From Chara braunii (lineage: Eukaryota; Streptophyta; Charophyceae; Charales; Characeae): a DNA stretch of 35,616 bases. Shown here in pieces: positions 1-11,900 of this stretch; the stretch's first letter is position 1, and every line of letters begins with the position of its first letter. The stretch covers positions 893,093 through 928,708 of the forward strand of contig BFEA01000245.1 of assembly GCA_003427395.1 (NCBI GenBank), written 5' to 3'. The translations under genes and the position numbers were made by a program. The notes under the pieces are model-generated. The model ran no database searches. It saw nothing but the letters and a program-made list of their open reading frames with translations, and was not told where the DNA came from.

Positions 1-131
1 GGACTGACGGGACTGAACTGGACTGGCTGGTACCGACAGAGGTACCGGCCTGGACTGGCCTACCCCGAATACAACACAGGCCTGTGAGAACAGGCCAAGG
101 GGCTGGTCTCACAGACCAAACCGAGGTCCGC

Positions 132-133
<2 letters not shown>

Positions 134-185
<52 letters not shown>
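134..185. repeat. (AG)n microsatellite
   Basis: An uninterrupted AG dinucleotide run of about 52 bases. The bases before it (1-133) are rich in short GGACTGG/GGCCTG repeats with no coding sense that I can see. Confidence 0.95.
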
Positions 186-189
<4 letters not shown>

Positions 190-298
190 TAATTAATAGG
201 ACATCCATGTTTCGCCCTCGATGAACTTCCTAATCACGTAGTTATTCAAGTTTCGACGTCGATCGCGCAATGACCGGGTAATCAAACGGAAACTTACG

Positions 299-556
299 AT
301 GTCGTTGTTGGGTGATTTATCGTGTTTGCGTAGTTCATTGCATGTCACCCTTGTGGACTATGATGAAATCACAGTTCTGGTAAACGAGAAATTACTTGCC
401 ATGCAGGTAGATGTCATATATTTTTTGTCTCAATGTGTTTTTCATTTGTGCATGGGGTATTCGCAGGAAAGTAGTAAAAGCGAGGAAAGATTGCTTATGA
501 CGTCGTTAGAGCGTTTTGGACTGCAGCAGAGTTGTCGTATCCATGTGGAAGTGTAA
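299..556 (+). CDS. possible gene scrap, 85 codons, unrecognised
   Basis: An open frame of 85 codons from ATG at 299 to a stop at 554-556. I recognise no domain. The middle could be an intron: a GTAGATG donor-like site near 408 follows the codons for LLAMQ, and a TATTCGCAG acceptor-like site lies near 467. The flanking parts (VDYDEITVLVNEKLLAMQ; ESSKSEERLLMTSLERFGLQ) look more protein-like than the T-rich middle (VIYFLSQCVFHLC). This would fit two small exon pieces of a truncated gene. The evidence is only compositional, and chance is a real alternative. Confidence 0.2.
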   Translation: MSLLGDLSCLRSSLHVTLVDYDEITVLVNEKLLAMQVDVIYFLSQCVFHLCMGYSQESSKSEERLLMTSLERFGLQQSCRIHVEV

Positions 557-2236
557 AAGATTCTTTGGATGTAAAGCGTTCAAAAAATAAAAAATGTCAA
601 TTTTGACGAAATAGTCGTTAAAAGATTTCCGATAACTTTTTGTTTTGTGGAGGATAATATAGATGCAAAGATGGATGAGTATGATAAAAAAAGGAAGGAT
701 AATCATATTTTGACGTATGGGTTGAGTTACCTGATCCGCACCGACAAACTGTTCGGTTGGGCACTGCAGACAGGCTAGTGTGATTGAGGCCCTCCTCAAA
801 GGGTCACGGTCATCCGGACGAGTGAAAAAAAAAAGAGTAAAACCTTTGTTTATTTGTTTTTCCTTGATGATGGTTAGTTTTTATTCCCTTCATTAGATAT
901 CAAAATCGTTTTTTTTTTTTTTCCTTGATTCATGCCAGTTTTTTTGGGGGGGGGGGGGATGTTAGGGGCTTTAAAGAGATAAAAAAAAAGGATTAAAGAA
1001 CTTGAACGGTCTTTCAAGGTTGTGAGATAATTTTTCTTCCTTTGTTTTGTTTTTAGTTCAAACTGTGTGAAAAATTTGAAAGTGAACCTCAATCAAAAGT
1101 TGTTTGATTTTCTACTGTGTACATGTATGTTATTATTATTTTTTTTTATGGATTGAGACCCCGTCTGACCCAAATTTCTGGCCCATTGTCCAGACCATCT
1201 TCGGTGTAAGGTTTGGGGACCTAGGAGTCATGTTTGCCCAACATATAAAAATAATTCGAGTTTCAAAATAATGATGATGATGAGTAGTAAGATGCTAAAT
1301 ATCAAACTTTGACGATCGTAATTGGATGTGGAAATAAAATATATGATATGTGTGAGTCGTCGGGTGTTCACATTTATTATGAGGACGTGTGCGTGTTCAC
1401 GTTTATAGTTTTATAGAAATACTTGTTGTTATCTTCTTCATAGCGAAGGGAAAAAAATTAATTATTTATGCAATTCGTGCTTATGATGTTATCATGATGT
1501 TTAATATTCGTACTTAAAGATGGTACTAAACACTCACGACAAATCGATGATTGTTGATTCATACTGTTTGATTATAACTTTGATATTACCACCACTTATG
1601 TAACCCTGGTACAGACGCATTATTTCTCAAATAGTTGAAAATCAAACAATATCATGGTTGTTTTTAACTATTTTGTGTACTTCAGTAGTGTGCATGTTGA
1701 GGTAATACGTGCACAAGTCTTATTCATCGTCTTGCAATAGGTTGAATGTTGTAGGCACTAATCTCTTACAAGAAGTGTTTATGAACTTATTTATGAATGT
1801 AATCTTATGAGTAATGCTTCTACTGCTTCTTATGCCTCACAAACCTCCGAAGTGTACTTATGCTTCTACTTATTGTGATAAAGTTGAGCGTCACGGGTGT
1901 ATCTGTTATTGACACCTCCGACCTTCAAACTCATCATTAAAAAAAATATGTGTTTTATTTATATTATGGAACCGATTGAGTAGTATTTCTTTATATGTAA
2001 AAAACTTAGACGTTTTGAACTACGTAGCACCGTGTTCACGTTTTTCACCCGAACGTGAACAAGCGCCCAAAACCCTTCGAACGCGAATATAAAAATTATT
2101 TAAAAAAAAAAAAAAAACAAGTTCTCAGAAACATCTGAAACAAATATATGTTATGTAAAGTAACAATACAAGCAACTTCTGCCTTGGAGTTATGTTCAAA
2201 TTCGTAGCCAATCATGAGTTAAAAATCAAAAACCGA
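557..2236. other. AT-rich DNA without recognised gene
   Basis: AT-rich sequence with homopolymer runs (T, G and A runs near 910-960 and 2100-2117). All frames are interrupted by many stops. I see no recognisable protein, RNA gene or long repeat. Confidence 0.6.
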
Positions 2237-2640
2237 AATATATATATATATCGTCAAATAGAACTGCCCGGTAAACCGTAGGCAGAGAGGGAGAAGAGGA
2301 CAACAAACGAGGGGCTGTGACAAACTGTTTCGTCGGAGTTTCACCNTTTTGAAACAAAGCTCCATCTATTGGTGGGGAGCAACACCTGCTGGAAACCGGG
2401 TCAGGTTCTGATCATATCCAAAATATATATATATATATATATCGTCACAAACAGATATATATATAGATATATATATATATATATATACTCGTTTGTTGTC
2501 CTCTTCTCTCTCCCTATATATATATATCGTCACAAACAGAACTGTCCGGTAAACCGTAGGCAGAGAGAGAGAGAAGAGGACAACAAACGAGGGGCTGTGA
2601 CAAACTGTTTCGTCGGAGTTTCACCGACTTATATATATAT
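2237..2640. repeat. duplicated short element embedded in (TA)n
   Basis: A unit of about 95-99 bp occurs twice in direct orientation, at 2251-2345 and 2527-2625. Both copies start TCGTCAMA, pass through CCGGTAAACCGTAGGCAGAG and GAGGACAACAAACGAGGGGC, and end in GTCGGAGTTTCACC. Each copy is preceded by a TATATA run, and the second is also followed by one. A third start only (TCGTCACAAACAG) lies at 2442-2454. An inverted piece (2486-2512) is complementary to the GAGAGAAGAGGACAAC part of the second copy. Flanking TA runs suggest insertion into, or growth from, TA microsatellites, as described for rice Micron MITEs. That comparison is inference. Confidence 0.8.
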
Positions 2641-3542
2641 TTTTACGAAAAAAAATTATGTTCGCCCAAACATGTTCGCGAGCTGTTCGCGCGAACAGGC
2701 GAACACGTTCCCACGAACATGAAGGGGCACAAACTTTTGAATATGTTGTTTTTTTTTAGAACGTTTTCGAAATGTTGCTCAAACTTTACTTCATGTTTGG
2801 CAACAATCGACCCAAGGTTTTAGTATAACTATGAAACATTAAAAGCAATGTGGAATCGACAGTTGAGAAACAATATTTTCAGCATTACAGGAATGTTCGT
2901 CGAGCTGTTCGGAGAAGATCTCTCTAATATAGTTAACGTTTGTTGTGTTGAAGCAAAGTTAAATGACTGTGTGTTTATCGGTCAATGTTTCTTAATGCAA
3001 AAAAAAAAAAACGATGTTGTATGCTCTATATGAGCAACTCATAATGAACTGAACAAAGTTAATTATGATAACTTTGGAAAAGTTTATTTTCTTTTTGTTG
3101 ATCCTCCTTGCCACACGTCACACAACGTCAAAAACATGGAATTGACATACTCACAAAACCGAAACACGCCTAGTCCCTTGGTTGTCCGACCCATAACCAA
3201 ATATCACGAAAATCTTAAGGGCGTCGTGCGCTACACATCGTATAAATGTCGTGCGGACTTAAGCTTCCTCATAACGACTAGCTATGTGTGAGTTCGCACG
3301 TTGTCGAAGTGATGGCGTACTATGTACTGCCCATACTCACGTGGCCCTCGATGGTATCGAGGGTCCCGTTCGACACTAAAGTGTCGACTGAACCGTATTC
3401 TTAGTATTCGTTCTTACACTTTGTTCCGTTGTTTTGCCGTTCACTTCGCACTGGAGAGTTCGATCGATTTTCCTAACGGGAACCTCGTCCATGACATCGA
3501 CGACTACATGACGGCGGAAAGGACGGTTCAACGAACGGCCGC
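2641..3542. other. no recognised gene; GTTCG-rich stretch
   Basis: The part near 2660-2720 is dense in GTTCG/CGAAC words and can fold on itself. The rest is AT-rich. An open frame at 3322-3546 has no recognisable domain. A small hairpin (CCTCGATGGTATCGAGG) lies near 3346. Nothing here can be named. Confidence 0.5.
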
Positions 3543-3715
3543 ATGAACCAAGCTATGGACACCAAACAAGCCATTGACTTATATTTCCACCTAAAAGATC
3601 GGAGTTGGGCCCAATGAGCTCTTCCGACAGTTCGCCGTTCCAACAATCCAGTGCTGCATTCCCCAGAAAACGAAGTCTTACTTTTCATGAGAGCTTTGGG
3701 CGTTACATCCATTTA
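3543..3715 (+). pseudogene. N-terminal scrap of repeated unknown protein (family X), copy 1
   Basis: Reading from ATG at 3543 gives MNQAMDTKQAIDLYFHLKD, then in-frame stops. A neighbouring frame then gives LPTVRRSNNPVLHSPENEV. The same order of words occurs on the minus strand at 8791-8630 (MKQTMETEQ..., then FPTVRLSNSPALHSPENEV), so this is a diverged copy of one coding unit. The base-level match is clear over CTATGGAMACC and TTCCGACAGTTCGCC. I recognise no domain and propose no function. The reading changes frame, so the copy is broken. The next 380 bases hold a 107-codon open frame (3605-3928) in another frame that I regard as unproven. Confidence 0.6.
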
Positions 3716-4093
3716 ACTAGGGGTTTAGTGACACCGTCCGCAGGTGAAGAGCCCTCTGCCTCCCAAAACGAGTTCCACATTTCTGGCGAGGTATACCCCG
3801 CAACTTCGGAGGACAACTGTTGCGTGTTGATGGCTGCTTCTTTCACAATCTTTGATGGGGAGAGTAAGAAGATGGTGGTCACTGATTACTCGTCGAGACA
3901 ACAATCCTCTTCCAATGCGTCGTTATAGCAAGCTAGTTACAGTGGTACACAGTTGGTTGCCACCAACTATTCTTCAGAGGAACTGTCCACGACATTGGCG
4001 AGTCCAACGCAAGGCTTAGTCCGATCTCATGATGCTATTGCTATTCAGTGACAGTTTGGGTCGGAAGCGTGTAGGAGGAGCGATAAAAAAAAA

Positions 4094-6596
4094 ATGGCAA
4101 TACTACAAACTTTGCCTGCACCTCTACCAGGGAAGATAATACCGTATAGCATGGCTAATATGAACGCTAGGAAGATAGAGCAGTACAAAAGAGCAAAAAA
4201 CATGTTGTCCGAAAAGAAATTGCTCATGGTACGTGGCATGGCATCTTGTAAGGCTCACTGTTGTTGCAACGTGTCGCCGGAGGAAGTCCGAAAGGTTAGA
4301 CAAGGATTGTACAATAAGAGTCCCGAAGAGCAAGTGGAGTGGTGAATGAAAAGTCTTAAAGATTTCACATTGAATGAAGGTGGATAGAAGCGTGTCCATC
4401 CTGTAGAGTTGAAATGTTACATGTGCATCAAGATCTACTGCAATGTTCTCGATGTCTCTCGTAATACGTTTTATAGCTAAAAAAAACGATTAGACAATGG
4501 TTTTGTGCGTTGAGCACGGGCTGACGGGTAGAGAATTGTCAAAAGATAAGACGGTTGTCACGCTTGCTAGCACATTCATAGACTGTCATGCGGATAGCAT
4601 GCCGAATAAGGTGACTCATCAAGATGGGGTTTACAGACCGAAACTTCGACTGCCAGTTGCTTTTACGAAGCGAGAATTTTATCGCGTTTCACTAGCACAC
4701 TCGAACACATTCAGAGAGTGTGTCGTCTGCCATTATTGCACTTTTGTTTTTCTCCTATCAACTTTTTTTTTTTTTTTTAGAACATATACAATATGTTGCT
4801 CTTCCTCGAGATCAAGAACGAGCTCGGGAGGACATGAAAGTTCACCAAAGGCAGCAAGTTGAACACAGATTGGACTATAGTCGAGTGAAGACTGCTTCGA
4901 TGGTCCGTCCGAACGAGCGTTTATGTCTCATAGTTGACGACATGGATCAGAAGAAGACGACTATCCCCCATATTGGACAGATGAACCACTCGAAAGCACT
5001 TAGGCACGACATGATGATGAAGACGAGTCTGACAGGTGTCATTGCACACGGTAGAAACCCTAATATTTATGTATATACGTGACTTCTGTATTTCAAACAC
5101 GATTTGAACATAATCGTTACTTGTCTTATAAGAACCCTCGTCGGAATTCAAGCGAGGGGGACGGCACTGCCACCATTTTTTGCGCATTCAAGCAGATAAT
5201 TGTTGACGGGAACGAAGAACAAGTACATATGTGCACTAACTGCATTCTTGGTTAAGCTCAAAGTTTTTCAAAAGGTAGAAATAGGTTTGATGCTGGTGGA
5301 ACATACCCATATAGACGTTGATGCTACTTTCAGCGTCTTCTCGAAGAAATTGAAAGACATAGACGTGCATACTATGGACGAGTTCTACGAGCTAATAGAG
5401 CAATCATACAAAAAACCTCTCACATGCATTTTCCTCTATACACTAACAAATTGGATAAATATACTAATATAGTAGATTTATGCGTTGTGTCGCACATTAC
5501 GGGTAGAAATATGTTTCATGTTGGTGGGACATACCCATACAGACGTTGACGCTACTTTCAGCGTCTTCTCGAAGAAATTGAAAGACAAAGACACGTATAT
5601 GATGAACGAGTTCTACGAGCTTATAGAGCAATCACACAAAAAGTCTCCCAAATGTATTTTCCTCGATACACTAAGAGATTGGATAAGTATAGTAGACCCA
5701 TGCGTTGCGTCGGACATTACTGGTATTTCGAAACCGCACTTGCTTAAATTTTTGATGGTTGGAGATAATCAGGATACGTTGTACAAGGAGTTTTGTGATG
5801 ACGACAACTGGTTGCCTGAGGACGGTCCGATTTATTGGTTCAATCAAAACCCCGATGAAAACCACGCAGGTCCTTCGTGGCCATTTGACCCGCCTTCTGT
5901 GCAACCCCTTCCTCAAAATGACTATTATAATGACAAAAATGATGTTATTCGATTCCACGAGTTGCTGGAGAGCAGACGATCAACGTGGTGCACTTACAAC
6001 GACCATGAGGTGAGTAGGAGAGAAAAAGTTTTATGTTACTGAGAGGACGTTATCAAACATGACGATGAGATCATCGCAAACGAGTTATCCTCACAATTTC
6101 TGTAAAGTTTTTGGCCAACACTACGGTCGCTCGAAAGCGATCGACAACCTTCTCCTGACAGTGTTAACATCAATGACAGAGAACCCCTCTTTGTTGGATG
6201 AAGAAAAGATCGCCTGAAGACCAGTTTCGACCCTCTCGTGCATGTTGATGTGGACACTTTTCTTATCCTTCGCCTCTCTGACGACGATCTGTCCATCGTC
6301 GTGCCTATTTGGGTGGGCAAAGCTCTTTCTCGGGTGGTTGGGGGAAACCATTCGCAAAATTATAATCAAGTGCTACTGGAATATTGGGTGCCGACTGGGA
6401 GAGCAAAGTCGCTCTAAGAACCATATGATAATGCATGGGAGAAAAGATGAAAAATGACTTACCAGACACAATGGCAGCATGCTGACTCAATCGCTTTTCG
6501 TTGGGATAGACCGACTAGAGGTACAAAACCTTTCACGATTAGACTTGTTATTCATCAATGTTCGACTGAATGTTGAAGAGATCTGAGTCCATTTGA
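4094..6596 (+). pseudogene. decayed DUF7869-type transposase-like gene
   Basis: Pieces of one family appear in the expected order across frames. There is a Cys-rich N-terminal block (ASCKAHCCCNVSPEEVRKVR, then KSPEEQVEW). A block KCYMC...LDVSRNTFYS ends near 4475. Next come HGLTGRELSKDKTVV and LRLPVAFTKREFY (4515-4690). An intron-like T-tract ending in AG lies near 4780. Then follow LIVDDMDQKKTTIPH and LTGVIAHGR (4930-5060), a broken DNC.RENKN-like block near 5190-5225, and GHTHTDVDATFSVFSKKL (5530-5585). The C-terminal stretch DDNWLPEDGPIYWF follows near 5840. The same frame continues past a TGA at 6040-6042 to IVVPIWVGKALS and NQVLLEYWVPTGR (6280-6415), interrupted by further TAA and TGA codons. 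The family is widespread in repeat fractions and resembles RNase H-fold transposases. The stops and frameshifts make this copy dead. The family name comes from remembered motifs, not a search. Confidence 0.75.
5274..5720 (+). repeat. tandem duplication of the GHTH..DVD block
   Basis: A unit of 220-228 bp starting GGTAGAAATA is present twice, at 5274-5501 and 5502-5720. Both copies encode the same protein block: TH.DVDATFSVFSKKLKD, then EFYELIEQS.KK, then C.FL.TL..WI. The first copy reads VEHTHIDVD where the second has VGHTHTDVD. It ends in a stop after 'NWINILI'. The duplication would place the acidic motif twice in the protein, so it probably arose after the gene stopped working. Confidence 0.9.
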
Positions 6597-6639
6597 TGAA
6601 GGGGGTGAATACATGGGACAAAAGCGACGAGTGCACATA

Positions 6640-7620
6640 ACATGTTATTCCTTAAAACAAGACATTATATTTTAAATTTGTACTCACTTGTTATTAATCT
6701 CAGGTTGAAATCACTATATTTGAGACGTAAATGAAACTTAGAATATGAGTAGTGAAACCAAAAACGCAATTGACAAGTCATAAATCGGAACTGAAGTGAA
6801 GATTCAAAACAATCACACACTGAATAAGAATCCATCACACTTGGATAAATTTTGTAGCTTAAAAGACATAACTGACATGATATTGTCATAAATTGAAACT
6901 CAAGTGAACAATCAATGCAATGAGACACTGAATGAGAAGGTTGAACTCCGGATTGCATTGCACTTCGATCAATTTTATATGAGAATTGAGTTGAGCGTAT
7001 TTTACATGACATTGTGGCATGCCTAAAGTGAAACTCAATCGAGCAATTACACATTAAACGGGATGGTTTAAGAGCGGATTCCGTCACACTTCGATAAACA
7101 TCCCAATCATGAAGACAATTTAATATTCAACTTATTTAATTCAAAAAATTAATCAAAGATAAAATAAGTGAACCCCAACTTGAATGTTTAAATTGCCATT
7201 GTCCGGTCCGACATCAAAACTTAAGTACAGAGTTGAGGCAATCCTATTAAGAGGTTCGAATTGTGTAACTTAATAAATTGAGGCAATCACATGATGGTTT
7301 ATGGATTTCATCGCACTTTGATAATTTTTGTAACTCAAAAGACGTAACTGACATAGCGTTGTCATAAATTGAAACTCAAGCGAACAATCAACGCAATGAG
7401 ACACTGAACGAGAGTGTTGAAGTTCAACTTTGGATTTTATCACATATTGATCAATTTTGTATGAACATTGAGTCAAACGTATTTTACATAAAATTGTGAC
7501 AGACGTAAATTAAAACTCAATCGAAGAGTCAAGGCAAGCACACTGTGAATGAGATGGTTTGAGTACGGATTCCGTTGCACTTCGATAAACATCGTAAGCA
7601 TGAAGACTATTTAATATTGT
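6640..7620 (-). repeat. ~130-bp satellite, left array
   Basis: On the minus strand the mark is ATCGAAGTGCGACGGAATCC followed by an AT-rich stretch with TTTATGACAATG and GTCAGTTACGTCTTTTAAG. Diverged marks occur at about 6838, 6960, 7084, 7310, 7440 and 7575, giving steps of about 122-135 bp with one longer interruption. The same satellite, on the plus strand, occupies 26325-26783. Confidence 0.8.
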
Positions 7621-8098
7621 ATCCAAGCCTATATCTTCAACTTTCCTGTCTGCTTACGCTAAGGCACTTGCTATGCTATTTATGCAGCCCTAAGAGGCGG
7701 TAAAAGAAAAGTTGCTTCACTTTTATTCTCTGAGGCTTTTATCCGATAAAACTATGATGAACCTGCGGATTCACCAATGAATTTAGAACTTCCAACTCTA
7801 AGTCGTTTCCAACATATAGCGAAGCGATTGAACTCTCATGTTGCCATGAGAGGGACTCATCTTAAGCCCATACAATAAATTCAAAAACTTCAATACTTAT
7901 CATCGATAAGGGTCGAGAGTTAGTTGTGTTTTCCCATCCTCCGAACCGCAGGTGACAATTTAACATATTGAATTCAAAAAATAATAAAAGATAAAAAAAT
8001 TGAACCCCAACTTGAATGCTTGAATTGCCATTGTCCGGTCTAACATCAAAACTTCAGTACATAATTCAGACAATCTCACGAAGAGGTCAAATTGTGTA
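7113..8098. repeat. direct repeat pair of about 150 bp
   Basis: 7113-7268 and 7954-8098 match closely. Both contain GAACCCCAACTTGAATG, AATTGCCATTGTCCGGTC and CATCAAAACTT, and end in AAATTGTGTAA-like sequence. The first interrupts the 130-bp satellite. The second lies between the satellite and the family X copy. The sequence between them (7621-7953) holds no recognisable gene. Confidence 0.85.
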
Positions 8099-8172
8099 AA
8101 TCATGAGAAAGTGTAGTATGAACTTCATTTGAAAATATAAAATTGCATGCATAGTAACGCAAAGTTTGTAAA

Positions 8173-8791
8173 TCAAGATTTAAGTAGGTCTAATGCTACG
8201 ATCAGCCATGATCTAAACTTTTGAAAAATGTTGTCATTTGCAAAAGCATCTACGAGTGTCCCTCGCGTCCCATGAGAACCAAACCCGTACAAGGCATTCA
8301 TTGATGACCCGAAAGCTAGGGTTTCTGGCTCTCCCTTCGTCGCCACGTTCGAGAATATGGAAATATATTTCATTCTTACAAACATACCAACATCAACAAA
8401 TGACTTACCAATGGCATCACGCACACAGCATGCCACTTGCTCTACCTTACGTCACTTGTCACCCTCATTAATTTGACCAACAATCACTAAATCGGACTGT
8501 CCGCTCTTGTAGACTAGTAGAGCATGCGAGGAGTGCCCATACTGCGATCATTGGTTCTAAGTTTGTTATGAGAAACAAACACTACAGCGTCTACCAACGT
8601 TCGCTTCTAGTTCTAACATGCCACACATAACCCCAAAAGCTCTCACGATAAACGAGACTTCATTTTCCGGGGAATGCAGTGCGGGACTGTTGGAAAGGCG
8701 AACTGTCGGAAAAGCTTGTCCGGGTCAACTGCAAGACTTCCAGATGCGAATGCAATTGCAAGACTTGTTCGGTTTCCATAGTCTGTTTCAT
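8173..8791 (-). pseudogene. family X, copy 2 (left arm)
   Basis: Reading the minus strand from ATG at 8791-8789 gives MKQTMETEQ, then (frame change) FPTVRLSNSPALHSPENEV, EANVGRRCSVCFS, SGQSDLVIVGQINEGDK and VEQVACCVRDAIGKS. It continues FVRMKYISIFSNVATKGEP and FGSHGTRGTLVDAFAND and ends at a stop at 8173. Cysteine pairs (RRCSVC; ACC) hint at a metal site, but this is inference. The copy at 25404-26107 matches it over most of this length with an aligned word order, so the protein sense is supported by comparison. In-frame TAA/TGA codons and at least one frame change show it is dead. I do not recognise the family. Confidence 0.65.
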
Positions 8792-8934
8792 ACTATCCGA
8801 CATACATAGGGGTGTACATTAGGGAATTTTTCACTAGATATTTATGGACTGGCAGGGTAGAAACCCAAAGGCGCGACGACTTTGGTAATGAGTGGGCGCT
8901 TGCACTAGTGTGTCCGACGGTTGACCTTTCCTGC

Positions 8935-11900
8935 GTACAATGAAAATTTTCAAGTTCAACTGGATCCGAAGTTGCGAGAATAGGGAATCCTCCAACAGCG
9001 CAGCTGCGGGACTGTTGGGCAAATTTTCCTTCTTGGAAATCCGGATCCCTTCGAACTTGAACTTCTATCACTGCAAGACTATGTGCGGCAGAAATATAAA
9101 GAACATGCCTCTTGGACCCCACATCAACCCCCCTAAAGCCCGATGCGACATTTCAATGAGGCGAGCACGTGTGTTGGCAACTCTAACTTCTGCATTCGAA
9201 TTGCGGAATGCGGTAGGGGTGGATTTGCAGGCGGGTGCAATGAAGGATCTGACATAGCGTGATCCTCAAAGTGCGTCGGGATCCGAAGTTGTCAGAGATC
9301 GGATTCCTGCGACTGCATTGATTTTACTGATGGGAGGTCATCTAAACCGTTTTTGTGTCAACTCCTGCAGCAACAATTCCGTCTACCACAGTAGTCGATA
9401 ATGACAGCCCATAAGCTTCGCGCACCGTCGAACCGCACTGGTGAGAAAAGAGGTTATTGCGGGGTCGAAGAGGCCTATTTATTTCCTTTTCGTCTATCTG
9501 ACATCGACAAAAAAGTGGGTGTTGCACGCACAGTGCAAGGGGGGTTAAGGGGGGTTGCTGCGCACACAGTGCAAGTGCGAATGCGGCTTCAGAAGCGGTC
9601 GACGCGGAGGTTCAAACCGAAGATGTGACGGAGGCAGACCCTCAATGTTCTCTGGGGATTGGATTCGTGAGAGATGGGGTACCCGCGATTGCAGTGATTG
9701 GATAATTGGACTTACCATTTTTTCACTTGAAGACTATGCATGGTATAACTTAAAATAACATGGCTCTTGGAACCCTCAACAACCCCTATAAACCCCCGAT
9801 GCGGTTTTTGGAAATTTCATGAGAGCTTGTTTTCGCCACTGAAGCGATTGGACTGTAGGACTTGCACTTTTTCCACTACAAGACTATGCATGGGAGAACT
9901 AAAAACAATATGGTTCTTGGACCCCTCACCAACCCCCATATGGTTTTTCAACAAGACGAGCTCATGTGTTGCCAGTGTTCATTTCTGCAGTCCAAATGCC
10001 AAAGGGGAAGACGTGGATCTGTAGGTGGGTGCAACAATTGATCTGACATAGTGTGATCGTAAAAGTGTGTCGGAATCTATACTTGTTAGAGATGCGATGA
10101 ACAATTCGACAGTGCGTGATCCTGAAAGCACGCCGGGATCCGACTTGCCAAAAATATGATTTGCTCGACTGCACTGATTTTACTGTGGGAATATCATTTA
10201 AACCTTTTTTGTGTCGGCTCTATCGACAACAACTCCGTCCACTACAGTAGTCGACATTGGTGGCCCACTAGCACACCGCAGTATCGGGTATGGGCTGTTT
10301 GGGCTGTTTTTGTGCGGTCCAACAAGCCTGTCCATTTTTTTCTAATCTATCTATCATACTTGGAAATGTAGGCGGGCATAACGCAAGTGCAAATGTTTGT
10401 GAACAATGGATGACGCAGGCTTGCAAGCGGTTTGAACGGATGATCTCACGGAGCTTGGCGCTCGTAGTCAAGATTGTCGTGACTGCATTGATAGAGTTTC
10501 TAACCCGGACGCTCATTACTGCTAAGCCATGTTCGAAATAAACGAAACATGTTGTTTGGACCCCTCACCAACCCCCCTAAACGTCTGACGTGGTTTGGCA
10601 ATAAGGTTTTCTCGTCTGCTGGCAACGTTAACTTCTGCAGATGAAATGCGGAAAGAGGAAGACGCAGATTTGCAGGCTGTGACAGAGTGCGATCCCCAAA
10701 GTCCGTCGGCATCCGAAGTTGCCAGAATAGGGGTTCCCCTAGCAGCAACGACAACGCACCGTAAAAGGGCACCATGCCAAACGTGGAGGAGTTTTTGTGT
10801 CTCATGAATGTAGGAGTCGACATTGAATAATCATAAAAGGAAATGTGGTTTCAAGGAGGGTGAAAAGGGGTCCATTAACAAATTTTGTTTTTTCCATCAT
10901 TCATAATCAATGAAGTCGGTGCGCAAACGAAGGAGAACTAATGTTGCCTAATGTGGACGGCTCGGATTTGTAGGCGGGCACACCGACGGATCGAGATGTG
11001 GTTGAGGCCGTAAGTTCATCGGGTCCCCACTCGTCAGAAATGAGATTCTCGTGGCTACATTGATTGACTGTGGAACTTAAAGTTTATCACTGCAAGGATA
11101 TGTTGAAATAAACAAAACATCCCTCTTGGACCCCTCACCAACCCCCGCTAAAACCCCGACGCGGTTTGGCAATAAGGTTTTGTCGTCTGCTGGCAATGTT
11201 CACTTCTGCAGACGGAATACGGAAAGAGGAAGGCGCAGATGTGCAGGCAAGTGCATAGAAGGCTCTGACAAAGTGCGATCCCCAAAGTCCGCTGGGATCC
11301 GAAGTAACAAGAATAGGGGCTCCCCGAACAGCATCGACGAGGTACTGAGGAAGTGCACCATAACAAACTCAAAACAGTTTTTGTGTTTCATGAACGCAGA
11401 AGAGGACAGTGGAAGAGCATGAGGTCGCAATAATGAAAAAACAAATCGGGGTTTCAAGGGGTGTGACGAGGGAACCATTATCAAATTTTGTTTTCTCCAT
11501 CATTCACAGTCAACGAAGCCGGTTGAGGGAAGAAAAAAATGAATGTTGCCTAATGTGGATGGCACGGATTTGTAGGCGGGCACACCGACGGATCTGGCGG
11601 AGGTTGGGGCTGTAGGTTCATCGGGTCCCCACTCATCAGAGTCAAGTTTCCCGCGACTGTATCGATTGACTGTCGAATTCGAACTTTTATAACTGCAAGG
11701 AAATAAACAAACATGCCCCTTGGACCCCTCACCAACCCCCCCAAAACCCCCGACGCGGTTTGGTAATAAGGTTTTGGGAATGTTAACTTCTGCAGACAAA
11801 ATGCAGAAAGAGGAAGGTGGATATGTGGAGGCAGGTGCAACGATGGCTGTGACAGAGCGTGATCCCCAAAGTTCGCCGGGAACCGAAGTTGCCAGAGCAG

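Noticed and set aside
1-133. GGACTGG/GGCCTG-rich start as an RNA gene
   Set aside because: No tRNA or other RNA fold that I can recognise; it looks like a degenerate short repeat.
8618-8809. Plus-strand frames with the words TPKAL and FSGECS.GLLERRTVG, also seen on the minus strand at 3473-3712
   Set aside because: They are the opposite strand of two family X copies. The similarity reflects the shared DNA, and the other strand has the longer coherent sense.
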